Assembly: GCA_009778325.1 (NCBI GenBank)
Contig: WRJZ01000039.1
Location: 1-56,189, forward strand
Direction: 5' to 3'
Origin: Candidatus Endomicrobium neocapritermitis
GTDB taxonomy: Bacteria; Elusimicrobiota; Endomicrobiia; Endomicrobiales; Endomicrobiaceae
DNA length: 56,189 nucleotides
Positions 1 to 6,749 of this stretch are shown here, piece after piece. Position numbers and translations under genes: made by a program. How positions within the stretch are numbered: position 1 is the stretch's first letter; each line of letters begins with the position of its first letter. The notes under the pieces were generated by a model. That model saw only the letters and a program-made list of their open reading frames with translations, had not been told where the DNA came from and did no database searches.

Positions 1-358
1 GGGGGAATAAATAAAATAGACGTAAGCCAGCTGGACAGAGGAAGAATAAGCGTAGAATTAGGCAAAGGTGAAATGAAAGGGAGCGAAACCGATGTCAAGG
101 GGACGTAGTAGTTGACAGGGAAATTATTATGTCAATTGCTACGTCCCCTTGACAGAATTTATAATAGCATGGACAAAAGATGGAACGGCGGCAAGTTTGA
201 TTATTAATAATTATTTTCATGCCGTAATAGATTTTAAAAATAAAAACGCTTTTTGCAGAACGGCATTCCCGGGTAGAAACCCGAAATCAGATTGGTCTCA
301 GGATGGACATGACTGGAACGAAGAAGAATATAAAAAAATTATGTCGCGAGGAACGTAA
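1..358 (+). pseudogene. Unrecognised gene, 3' part, split by a palindromic element
   Basis: The window opens inside a reading frame that runs from base 1 to a TAG at 106-108 (about 35 residues, ending KGSETDVKGT). Its last codons lie in a palindromic element (93-154). Coding-like sequence resumes at once in another frame: from about 155 to the TAA at 356-358 it reads EFIIAWTKDG then FHAVIDFKNK and SDWSQDGHDW. The two frames differ by an amount that a net 61-bp insertion would cause, so I infer one ancestral gene broken by the element. There is no start codon or ribosome-binding site of its own for the second half; the only in-frame start, a TTG at 149, lies in the palindrome. I do not recognise the protein family. 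Confidence 0.4.
93..154. repeat. Palindromic hairpin element, copy A
   Basis: The arms GTCAAGGGGACGTAG and CTACGTCCCCTTGAC are perfect inverted copies. The stem continues inward through two positions that would be G-U pairs in RNA, giving about 24 paired bases around a 12-base loop. T at 93 and A at 154 extend the pairing by one base pair. Related copies lie at 1419-1486, 1888-1952 and 4071-4135. Confidence 0.85.
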
Positions 359-374
359 GGAGAACTACTATACA

Positions 375-1481
375 ATGGACAATATTAAAGTTACCGCAAT
401 TAGGATAAGCCAGCCAATATGGTCTACGGGGTTTAACGACGCTTCATGGCTGTTTCCAAAAATAGAAAGAAAAATGAAAATCGCAATATTTGGCTTTAGC
501 GTTCAAGAGGAAAATCCTTTGAGGCAAGCCGGAGAAAGTAAAGAGGACGATATAGGCAGAACGTCAAGGTCAGCCCCGTTGTACATTATGGAGAGATTGT
601 TTGTAGAAACCGACATAGAGCCTGTTAATTTTGTTCTTTTGCTTGGCAATAAAGGTCCGGTTATAAGCGCTGTAAGAAACGAAGGAAAAGAGTTAACAAA
701 AAATCTTGAAAACAAATATGAATACATTCTTACGGGAACTATAGAAAGAAATTGTTTAAATTTAAATACAACTGTTAAGATATTTCTTTACGAACAAAAA
801 AGCGGCGAGGAAAATATACTCATAGAATACAATTCTGACAAAAGCGTTGAAGAAGCAGCTTTTAATGCGGCGACTCTGGCAATAGATAAACTAATTGAAA
901 TATTACATTGCAATAAATCCGCAGATTTGGCTAATTATTACGCAAGGCCTAAACTTTCTACAGCGCCGTATTATTTAAGCGGGTTGGGGCAGTTGTTGAC
1001 GCAGACATTGATTCAAAATCAACTTGTCTCAAATGATATTTGGGGTGAAGAGAATATGCTTAATTGGTATATGAAGTTGTCAGATGACGATTCAAATAAT
1101 AATTGCGCTAAATTGATGTATTTGAAAGGCATTATTGCTTCTATTGATTACGGAGGTAATGCATATGACGCTCATATAGGAAATTTAAAAGAGTATGTTG
1201 ATATCTTTAAAAATATTAACTTAGACGATTTAATAGTAAAGCTTTCTCCTATTTTTTTTAAGAAATTAAACGATATAGATTTGTTTAATGAAATATGCGG
1301 TATTTTAAAAAATAAAGGAAGTATTGAGTATGTTGATTGGCTAAATAGAGTTAGTCAAGAAGAGTCTAAAAAGACAGATTCTGCCGGCAGTAGCGGTAAA
1401 AACATTGGCTTGGACATATTGTGTCAAGGGGACGTAGTAGTTGACAGGAAAATTATTATGTCAATTGCTACGTCCCTTTGA
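375..1481 (+). CDS. Hypothetical protein, probably truncated by a repeat insertion
   Basis: This is a 368-residue protein of no family I recognise. I chose ATG 375 because AAGGAG lies at 357-362, about 12 bases upstream; an in-frame ATG at 303 overlaps the preceding coding remnant. The N-terminal half has alternating hydrophobic strands and helices (MKIAIFGFSV, EYILTGTIERN, ATLAIDKLIEIL), loosely like the alpha/beta fold of TolB- or CsgG-type periplasmic domains, but this is only an impression. No signal peptide is evident. The last about 20 residues (CQGDVVVDRKIIMSIATSL) are encoded entirely by palindromic element copy B, whose TGA ends the frame. The natural C-terminus probably continues in another frame to 1653. 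Confidence 0.55.
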   Translation: MDNIKVTAIRISQPIWSTGFNDASWLFPKIERKMKIAIFGFSVQEENPLRQAGESKEDDIGRTSRSAPLYIMERLFVETDIEPVNFVLLLGNKGPVISAVRNEGKELTKNLENKYEYILTGTIERNCLNLNTTVKIFLYEQKSGEENILIEYNSDKSVEEAAFNAATLAIDKLIEILHCNKSADLANYYARPKLSTAPYYLSGLGQLLTQTLIQNQLVSNDIWGEENMLNWYMKLSDDDSNNNCAKLMYLKGIIASIDYGGNAYDAHIGNLKEYVDIFKNINLDDLIVKLSPIFFKKLNDIDLFNEICGILKNKGSIEYVDWLNRVSQEESKKTDSAGSSGKNIGLDILCQGDVVVDRKIIMSIATSL

Positions 1482-1486
1482 CACAA
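1419..1486. repeat. Palindromic hairpin element, copy B
   Basis: The core 1423-1482 is nearly identical to copy A: the same GTCAAGGGGACGTAG left arm, the same loop region, and CTACGTCCCTTTGAC as the right arm. Flanking TTGT and ACAA extend the stem by four base pairs. The element lies inside an otherwise continuous coding region and supplies its stop codon. Confidence 0.85.
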
Positions 1487-1653
1487 TTTTTGTTAAAACT
1501 GAAGGAGATATACATAAGATATTCAACGAGATAAAAAATTCTGTATCACGATATATAAACGAGTTAGGACATATAGATATTATGTCTTGCGAAGGACATT
1601 ACAATGTTCTTGCAAAATATAAACCTGTATATATGAATTCGAGAAGCAGTTAA
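1484..1653 (+). pseudogene. Displaced C-terminal segment of the preceding gene
   Basis: Directly after copy B a coding-like frame reads TIFVKTEGDIHKIFNEIKNS, then SRYINELGHI and MSCEGHYNVL, ending at TAA 1651-1653. It has no ribosome-binding site, and its only in-frame starts fall inside the palindrome. Relative to the upstream gene it is shifted by one base, as a net 61-bp insertion would produce. I read it as the original C-terminus of the gene at 375, cut off by the element. Confidence 0.45.
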
Positions 1654-1885
1654 TTAATCTTTTAATTAGTTTAGGTAAATAATGCCAAAGATTACCATGA
1701 CATTGACGATATTAGCGTATATGACTCTTGTTACTGCCGTAAAAAAAGTTTTTATCAGCAAATACGCGGAACTTCTCTAATCTTTCCACATTTCACTATT
1801 TTTTCACAAATACACAACTAAAAATAACATATAATATAAATACATTTTATAAATTTATACAAAAATTGCTATGTTACCGCGCCAG
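1654..1885. other. Intergenic region with a possible promoter and a tiny ORF
   Basis: A 32-codon ORF at 1682-1780 encodes one hydrophobic stretch (MTLTILAYMTLVTAV) but has only a weak ribosome-binding site, so I give it little weight. A TATAAT hexamer at 1830-1835 in very AT-rich DNA could serve the gene at 2022. No well-placed -35 box is visible (TTCACA at 1803 is too far). If used, it would give a leader of about 180 bases containing hairpin copy C. Confidence 0.3.
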
Positions 1886-1981
1886 CGTGACGTAGTAGTT
1901 GGCAGGAAAAGTTTGAGATATTTTTATGCCAGTTGCTACGTCCTCTTTGACAAAGCCAAGCATTTGGACAGTTTGGTTTTT
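1880..1981 (+). repeat. Hairpin element copy C followed by a terminator-like hairpin
   Basis: GACGTAGTAGTTGGCA and TGCCAGTTGCTACGTC are the diverged arms of the palindromic family, with a longer loop. Immediately downstream, CCAAGC (1956-1961) and GTTTGG (1971-1976) can form a second hairpin followed by TTTTT, which looks like an intrinsic terminator. Both lie 40-130 bases upstream of the start codon at 2022, where they could act as an attenuator or as the terminator of upstream transcription. Confidence 0.6.
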
Positions 1982-2021
1982 GCAATAGCCGGAAAATAGA
2001 AAACTTTCAAAGGAGAAACTC

Positions 2022-2642
2022 GTGAAAAAATTAGTATTAGCCGCGCTTGCAGTTGCATTAATGGCAGGTTCTGTTTTTTCGGAAGGCAGAGAAATGAAGA
2101 TTAAGCTTGGGTTGGAAACAATGGGTGCCGCAGGTTTTAATTATGACGGCAACAGGGGCATTGATATTGATTCAGATATTGGTCTCGGAATGGCGCTGGA
2201 GTTTTTATTTCCGGTTTCTAATATTGTAAAAATCGGTCCCGCAATCGGATACTCGTTTGCAAGGTATCTTAAATTAAGCGACTCAATGCAAGCAGTCACT
2301 AATATTAATAAGCAATCTCTTAGTTTTGTTCCTATTTATGCAACAATTGAAGTTAATCCTATTAAATCCGCTGCGGAAGTATTCTTGAAAGGCAATATAG
2401 GCGTTAATTACGGGACAGTAAGTGTAGAAGGGACAATACCTGCATTTGGACCATTCCCTGCCTACCCTTATAAAACTTCAGATTATCATCTTGGTTTTTA
2501 TTATGGCCTCGGAGCGGGTTACAACTTTCCGTTCGGTCTTTTTCTGGATGCTCTATACAGTTGGAATATAATGTATGAAGTCGGCGGTTCTATAACCTAC
2601 AGCAAACTTACTATAAGCGCGGGCTACAGATTCGGCATTTAA
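2022..2642 (+). CDS. Putative outer-membrane beta-barrel protein
   Basis: This 206-residue protein has a clear Sec signal peptide (MKKLVLAALAVALMAGSVFS, cleavage near residue 20). Alternating strands follow, rich in Tyr, Gly and Phe, with turns such as GAGYNFPFG, and the last strand is ISAGYRFGI. This pattern and size fit a small 8-stranded OmpW/OmpX-like barrel, though no specific family signature is visible. The start is GTG at 2022 with AAAGGAG at 2009-2015. It follows a terminator-like hairpin and is not tightly linked to its neighbours. The function is unknown; a structural or small-solute role in the outer membrane is inference. Confidence 0.7.
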   Translation: MKKLVLAALAVALMAGSVFSEGREMKIKLGLETMGAAGFNYDGNRGIDIDSDIGLGMALEFLFPVSNIVKIGPAIGYSFARYLKLSDSMQAVTNINKQSLSFVPIYATIEVNPIKSAAEVFLKGNIGVNYGTVSVEGTIPAFGPFPAYPYKTSDYHLGFYYGLGAGYNFPFGLFLDALYSWNIMYEVGGSITYSKLTISAGYRFGI

Positions 2643-2788
2643 TGCGGTACTGCATGGAAAACGGAAATTAACGATGAATTAAGTAAAGTCGGAAAGTTTG
2701 TTATATATGAATATTGTAAAAATATTGCCATTACCTTTGATTACCCTGAGCACACTTTAAGAGGATTTTTATGGTTCGTAAAATTTTA
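2643..2788 (+). pseudogene. Coding-like remnant in the readthrough frame of the barrel gene
   Basis: In the frame that continues past the barrel gene's stop at 2640-2642, codons stay open to a TAG at about 2788. The frame reads TEINDELSKVGKFVIYEYCK then NIAITFDYPEHTLRGF. The composition looks protein-like, but there is no start codon with a ribosome-binding site, and its 3' end overlaps the next gene. It may be the tail of a lost gene; chance cannot be excluded over so short a stretch. Confidence 0.25.
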
Positions 2789-4045
2789 GTTTTATTATTC
2801 TTTTTTGCCATGTCTTGTAATGCGTATGCCGATATTGATTATATAAATATTAAAAAAATTACAAAAGACAAAGAACTGATTTCTTATTTTGAATATTTAA
2901 AAAAGAACCTGCCTTATTACGACCATTGGACAATGGGTTGGAATTATGACATTCCTAAAGAAGAAATTATATTGAAATTAAAATATATTTACAAAAAATT
3001 TTCCGAATCGGATAAAAACGAAGAATTATTTTTGCTTTTGGGGGATATCGCTCATTATCTTTATAATCTTGACGCAGGAGATGAAAACGACAATTATAAC
3101 AAAATTACCGTTGATAATTACGATAAAGCGATAAAAATGACTCCGCAAGATTACAGAGGTTTTTGGTTTTTAGGAAAACACTGCTCTCAAATTCCGGGTG
3201 AATATCTGATAAAGGGAATTGATAACTTTAGAATTGCGGAAAATCTTAATAAAGATAAAAAACCGGCCAAATTTTGGATAGATTATGCATATAATGCAAT
3301 TCTTGTTGCTATGCCTTCTCATTATTTTTATTCTTATGATAAAGCAAAAAATATTTCAAAAAATGTGAAAGAACCGTATGAGAGAGACAAAATAATAATT
3401 TCTTTAGACAAGGATAAAGAATACGATAACACGGATATCTGGCGAGTAAACAGAATGAACGGTAATACTTTTTTTACTTCAAGGCCGCTAGGCATGCGAT
3501 TTATTTTGTCAGAGGAAGAAGGAGATGCATACGGGCTTCAAATATTTGACTACCGGAACAACAGCGGAGCTTTTTTAATTCATCCTGCGAGAATAAAAAA
3601 TAAAGACGGCAAAGAAATCGGATATACGATTTTAGTTCTTGCAAAAGCCGTTGACGATAAAATAAACTTGCAGGATTTCACAGATAATGATTCATCAATT
3701 TCTAAAGCAAAAAATAAAAAGAAAATACATTTTTCCGAAAAATATGACAAAATTATATCATATGAGATAATTGATAAAGACCAATACGGCGATATAGGAG
3801 GAGCGCATTTATATTTTATAACTGTTGAAAGAGAATATCCCCAATATGCCGGATTAATTTTAGAAATTCCCAACATCCCTGATATGAACGGTGAAACAAC
3901 TTCATATTTTCGTTTAAAACCGCAATCCGACAGATTCACGGGGAAAATTATATACACAATAATACTTGACACCTGTGAAGATATACACGATGAATCATTA
4001 ACCGTATTCAAGGATTTTTTTGAAAACAAACTGGTTATTGAATAA
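2771..4045 (+). CDS. Hypothetical secreted protein
   Basis: The 424-residue protein starts with a signal peptide (MVRKILVLLFFFAMSCNAYA, likely cleavage AYA-D near residue 20), so it is probably periplasmic. Residues about 80-175 are helical, with a motif (NYDKAIKMTPQDYRGFWFLG) resembling a tetratricopeptide repeat. The C-terminal 200 residues are mixed alpha/beta and Lys-rich. I recognise no catalytic motif. AAGAGGA lies just upstream of ATG 2771. It stands alone between the barrel gene and the SPFH gene. Confidence 0.6.
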   Translation: MVRKILVLLFFFAMSCNAYADIDYINIKKITKDKELISYFEYLKKNLPYYDHWTMGWNYDIPKEEIILKLKYIYKKFSESDKNEELFLLLGDIAHYLYNLDAGDENDNYNKITVDNYDKAIKMTPQDYRGFWFLGKHCSQIPGEYLIKGIDNFRIAENLNKDKKPAKFWIDYAYNAILVAMPSHYFYSYDKAKNISKNVKEPYERDKIIISLDKDKEYDNTDIWRVNRMNGNTFFTSRPLGMRFILSEEEGDAYGLQIFDYRNNSGAFLIHPARIKNKDGKEIGYTILVLAKAVDDKINLQDFTDNDSSISKAKNKKKIHFSEKYDKIISYEIIDKDQYGDIGGAHLYFITVEREYPQYAGLILEIPNIPDMNGETTSYFRLKPQSDRFTGKIIYTIILDTCEDIHDESLTVFKDFFENKLVIE

Positions 4046-4070
4046 TTAAAGTTCGAAATTTACAGGATTG

Positions 4071-4135
4071 GTCAAGGGGACGTGATGTTGGCTGCAACTC
4101 AAATTATTTTTGGTCAACGCTCCCGTCTTTTTGAC
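4071..4135. repeat. Palindromic hairpin element, diverged copy D
   Basis: It begins with the same GTCAAGGGGACGTGATGTTG-type left arm and ends CCCGTCTTTTTGAC. The pairing is imperfect in the middle. It lies in the gap between 4045 and the gene at 4234 and is the most degenerate of the four copies. I see none further along the window. Confidence 0.6.
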
Positions 4136-4233
4136 CATGACTTCATGTTAAACATCAATATGCGCGAGTGCGTGTTTTGCCAGATAAATATGATAAAATA
4201 CAAACTAGTTGAAAATAAGAACGGAGGTGTATT

Positions 4234-5262
4234 ATGTTTGGCTTAAAATTTGTGAAGTTTGAACCCGGTTTGTACATATTTCGTTACAAAAAAGGGAAAA
4301 TAATTGCACAGGGAGAGTGTTTGTCTTTTTGGTATTATGCGCCCTCAAACTCTTTTGTAGCCATTCCCATCGGCAGCAGCGATTCGCCTTTTATGTTCAG
4401 AGAAACGACAGCGGATTTTCAGGAAATTACGATTCAGGGACAGATGACTTACCGTATAACCGAGCCTGAAAAAACCGCAAAAATGCTTAACTATTCCATC
4501 AACAGTTCTAATTTACGTTATATATCGGACGACCCTCAAAAACTTTCGGAACGTCTTATAAGCACGGTACTAGTGGCAACAAAAACAGCCGTAAAAACGC
4601 TTACCCTCAAAGAAGCCGTTACTTCATCGGACACGATAGCTCAAAAAATATATAAAGCCGTGGCAGCGGACAATATGGTAAAAGTTTTGGGAATCGAAAT
4701 ATTAAGCGTCGCAATAACCGCAATACGTCCGAATCCCGAAACGGCAAAAGCGCTTGAAGCTGAAACCCGCGAACAGATTCTGCGCGAATCCGACGAGGCC
4801 ATATTTATACGCAGAAATTTCGCGGTTGAACAGGAACGTAAAATCAAAGAAAGCGAACTGAACACCGAAATAGCCGTTGAAACCAAAAACCGCGAAATAC
4901 AGGAAAAAAAGATGGAGTCGGAAAAACTTGTTATGCACAAACGCATCGAGATGGAAGAAACGCATATGCAGTTTCAGATTTCACAGGAGGAAAAAAACAA
5001 ATCTCTTGTAACTTTGAAAGTGCAGAATGAAAAAATGCAGTCTGACGCTAAAGCATACGCTGTCTCCGCTCTTATGAAAGCTTATACGCAGCTTGATCCA
5101 GAGGTACTTAAGGCTTTTGCGAATTCGCAAATGGATGCCGGAAGGCTTATAGCGACGGCATTCCAGGGAATATCCGAAAAAGCCGGAAAAATCGGCAATT
5201 TAAATATTACGCCGGATCTTCTAAGCGAAATAGTAAACTTAAAAAATAAAAACGCAAAGTAA
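4234..5262 (+). CDS. SPFH/Band 7 domain protein
   Basis: The 342-residue protein matches the SPFH (stomatin/prohibitin/flotillin/HflK-C) layout: a beta-rich domain (residues about 15-180, with TIQGQMTYRITEP and VLGIEILSVAITAIRPNPE), then a long charged coiled coil (about 180-270), then a helical tail rich in Ala and Gln. There is no N-terminal membrane segment or signal peptide, so membrane association, if any, would be peripheral. ACGGAGG precedes ATG 4234. Only 10 bases separate it from the NAD-kinase-like gene, so the two are surely co-transcribed. SPFH proteins scaffold membrane microdomains or protease complexes; the specific role here is unknown. Confidence 0.85.
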   Translation: MFGLKFVKFEPGLYIFRYKKGKIIAQGECLSFWYYAPSNSFVAIPIGSSDSPFMFRETTADFQEITIQGQMTYRITEPEKTAKMLNYSINSSNLRYISDDPQKLSERLISTVLVATKTAVKTLTLKEAVTSSDTIAQKIYKAVAADNMVKVLGIEILSVAITAIRPNPETAKALEAETREQILRESDEAIFIRRNFAVEQERKIKESELNTEIAVETKNREIQEKKMESEKLVMHKRIEMEETHMQFQISQEEKNKSLVTLKVQNEKMQSDAKAYAVSALMKAYTQLDPEVLKAFANSQMDAGRLIATAFQGISEKAGKIGNLNITPDLLSEIVNLKNKNAK

Positions 5263-5272
5263 CGGCGGATTT

Positions 5273-6412
5273 ATGGCAAAAAAATACGAAAACCGCATCG
5301 TTATTGTCACGCGGGAAACGCGCCTTCAAAAAGTTTTGACGGCGCAAAATACTGTTTCCCAGGCAAAATTTTATATAAGCAATCTGGGCGGAGATTTTAA
5401 CGATTATAAGGAAGAGCACGACCGATATGACATTTCTATAAAAAATGTCAGAAACGAGCTTGAAAGTCTCGCTAATATACAGGTGATTGACCGGCAGTAT
5501 CTTACAAACTTTATTTTTGATAAAAATGACGTTGTTGTTGCGGTCGGACAGGACGGACTCGTCGCAAATACCATAAAGTATCTTGACGAACAGCCCGTCA
5601 TCGGCATAAATCCGGACTCTTCCAGATGGGACGGAATACTTCTGCCTTTTAAACCTGAAAACGTCCGCATTATTGTCGAGGAGACGATAAAAGGAAAACG
5701 TAAAACAGAATCCGTCAGCATGGCAAAAGCGCGTGTTCAAAACGGTCAGGAGCTTTATGCCGTTAACGATTTTTTTATAGGCCAGCGCACGCATACTTCC
5801 GCGCGTTACGTCTTGAAATACAACGGAATCAAAGAACCACAATCTTCAAGCGGAATAATAGTTTCAACAGGGCTCGGCTCAACCGGATGGATGAAAAGCG
5901 TAATCTCAGGAGCTAAAAGAATATCTTCTTCCGTTATAGGAAGTCCTTACGGTTCATCGCAGGAAAACGACGCTCTTGCGGCGGATTATGCCGAGACGCC
6001 CGAAATGACAGCGTCGATGAAAAAATTAACGGACACTGTTAAAAAAAGCGAAGATCTAAACATCATGCAAGCGCCGGCGCAGCGGCAAAAACAATCGTTT
6101 CAGGCATTTAATGAGAAGGCGGCCGTAAAAAAGAAAAAAGAGTACGGTATATCCGAACTGCACGGAGTCATAGGAAAGTGGGCAAGCAGAGACCTTGTCT
6201 TTGCCGTCAGGGAACCGTTTCCTAGCAAGACTACAGGAACAACGCTGGTTTTCGGTAAAATTGCCGAAAATGAAATTCTGAAAATCGAATCCCTGATGGG
6301 AGAAAACGGAGTAATTTTCAGCGACGGCATTGAAAACGATTTTATAGCGTTTAATTCGGGCACTGAAGCCGTTATTTCTTTAGCTGAAAAAAAAGGCAGA
6401 ATTGTTATTTAG
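5273..6412 (+). CDS. Divergent NAD kinase-like protein partnered with the SPFH gene
   Basis: The 379-residue protein shows the NAD-kinase/diacylglycerol-kinase fold signatures in altered form. VGQDGLVANT (about residue 88) stands where GGDGT is expected. INPDSSRWDG and NDFFIGQRTH follow, and STGLGSTGW (about 199) stands where the family has STPTGSTAY. An insertion of about 85 hydrophilic residues follows (ending near KKKKEYG), after which the C-terminal beta lobe resumes (DLVFAVREPFPS). The first Gly of GGDG is Val and the second is Gln, so ordinary NADK activity is uncertain. Ribosome-binding bases AACGGCGG lie just upstream. A terminator hairpin at 6519-6552 probably ends this two-gene unit. 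Confidence 0.7.
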   Translation: MAKKYENRIVIVTRETRLQKVLTAQNTVSQAKFYISNLGGDFNDYKEEHDRYDISIKNVRNELESLANIQVIDRQYLTNFIFDKNDVVVAVGQDGLVANTIKYLDEQPVIGINPDSSRWDGILLPFKPENVRIIVEETIKGKRKTESVSMAKARVQNGQELYAVNDFFIGQRTHTSARYVLKYNGIKEPQSSSGIIVSTGLGSTGWMKSVISGAKRISSSVIGSPYGSSQENDALAADYAETPEMTASMKKLTDTVKKSEDLNIMQAPAQRQKQSFQAFNEKAAVKKKKEYGISELHGVIGKWASRDLVFAVREPFPSKTTGTTLVFGKIAENEILKIESLMGENGVIFSDGIENDFIAFNSGTEAVISLAEKKGRIVI

Positions 6413-6518
6413 TTTAAAAAAACCTATCGAAATCGAGGGATTTAACGCAGCGCAGCGACTGACAGAAGAAGTAAAATGAAAAAATATTTAACAATTCTAT
6501 TATCAATAATTTTTCTTC

Positions 6519-6552
6519 AAAGCCAAGCATTTGAACTGCTTGGTTTTTCTTT
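6519..6552 (+). terminator. Intrinsic terminator after the SPFH/NAD-kinase-like pair
   Basis: CCAAGCA (6523-6529) pairs with TGCTTGG (6537-6543), extended by A-T pairs, and is followed by TTTTTCTTTTTTT. The sequence closely resembles the hairpin at 1956-1981. The rest of the gap (6413-6749) holds a 44-codon ORF that overlaps this hairpin, which I do not trust, and the hcp promoter. Confidence 0.75.
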
Positions 6553-6650
6553 TTTTGCCATGTCAGGCAGCAATACAAACAAACCGCTAACTGGATTTTT
6601 TAGAAATTAAAAAATACTTTCCAATCAATTCCTAAGTCTCTATGACACCA

Positions 6651-6700
6651 CGTTGCAATTGCAACGGACATATGTTTTTTGTTCTGCTATATTGCTGATA
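6651..6700 (+). promoter_or_regulatory. Candidate hcp promoter with a CRP/FNR-type site
   Basis: CGTTGCAATTGCAACG (6651-6666) is a perfect 16-bp palindrome. TGCTATATT at 6685-6693 reads as an extended -10 box, placing transcription start near 6700. The palindrome centre (6658.5) would then sit near -41.5, the position of class II activator sites for CRP/FNR-family regulators. No good -35 hexamer is present, which fits an activator-dependent promoter. HcpR-type regulators of this family are known to control hcp in other anaerobes; applying that here is inference. Confidence 0.5.
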
Positions 6701-6749
6701 TAAAAAAACTGCAACCATGCATGGTAAAGTTAAACGGAGGAATTAAATT

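Noticed and set aside
5207-5842. A 211-codon minus-strand ORF across the SPFH and kinase-like genes
   Set aside because: It lies antisense to two well-supported genes and has no start signal.
6476-6610. A 44-codon ORF with a signal-peptide-like start (MKKYLTILLSIIFLQSQAF)
   Set aside because: It overlaps the T-run terminator hairpin at 6519-6552, has only a weak ribosome-binding site, and its hydrophobicity follows from the T-rich sequence.
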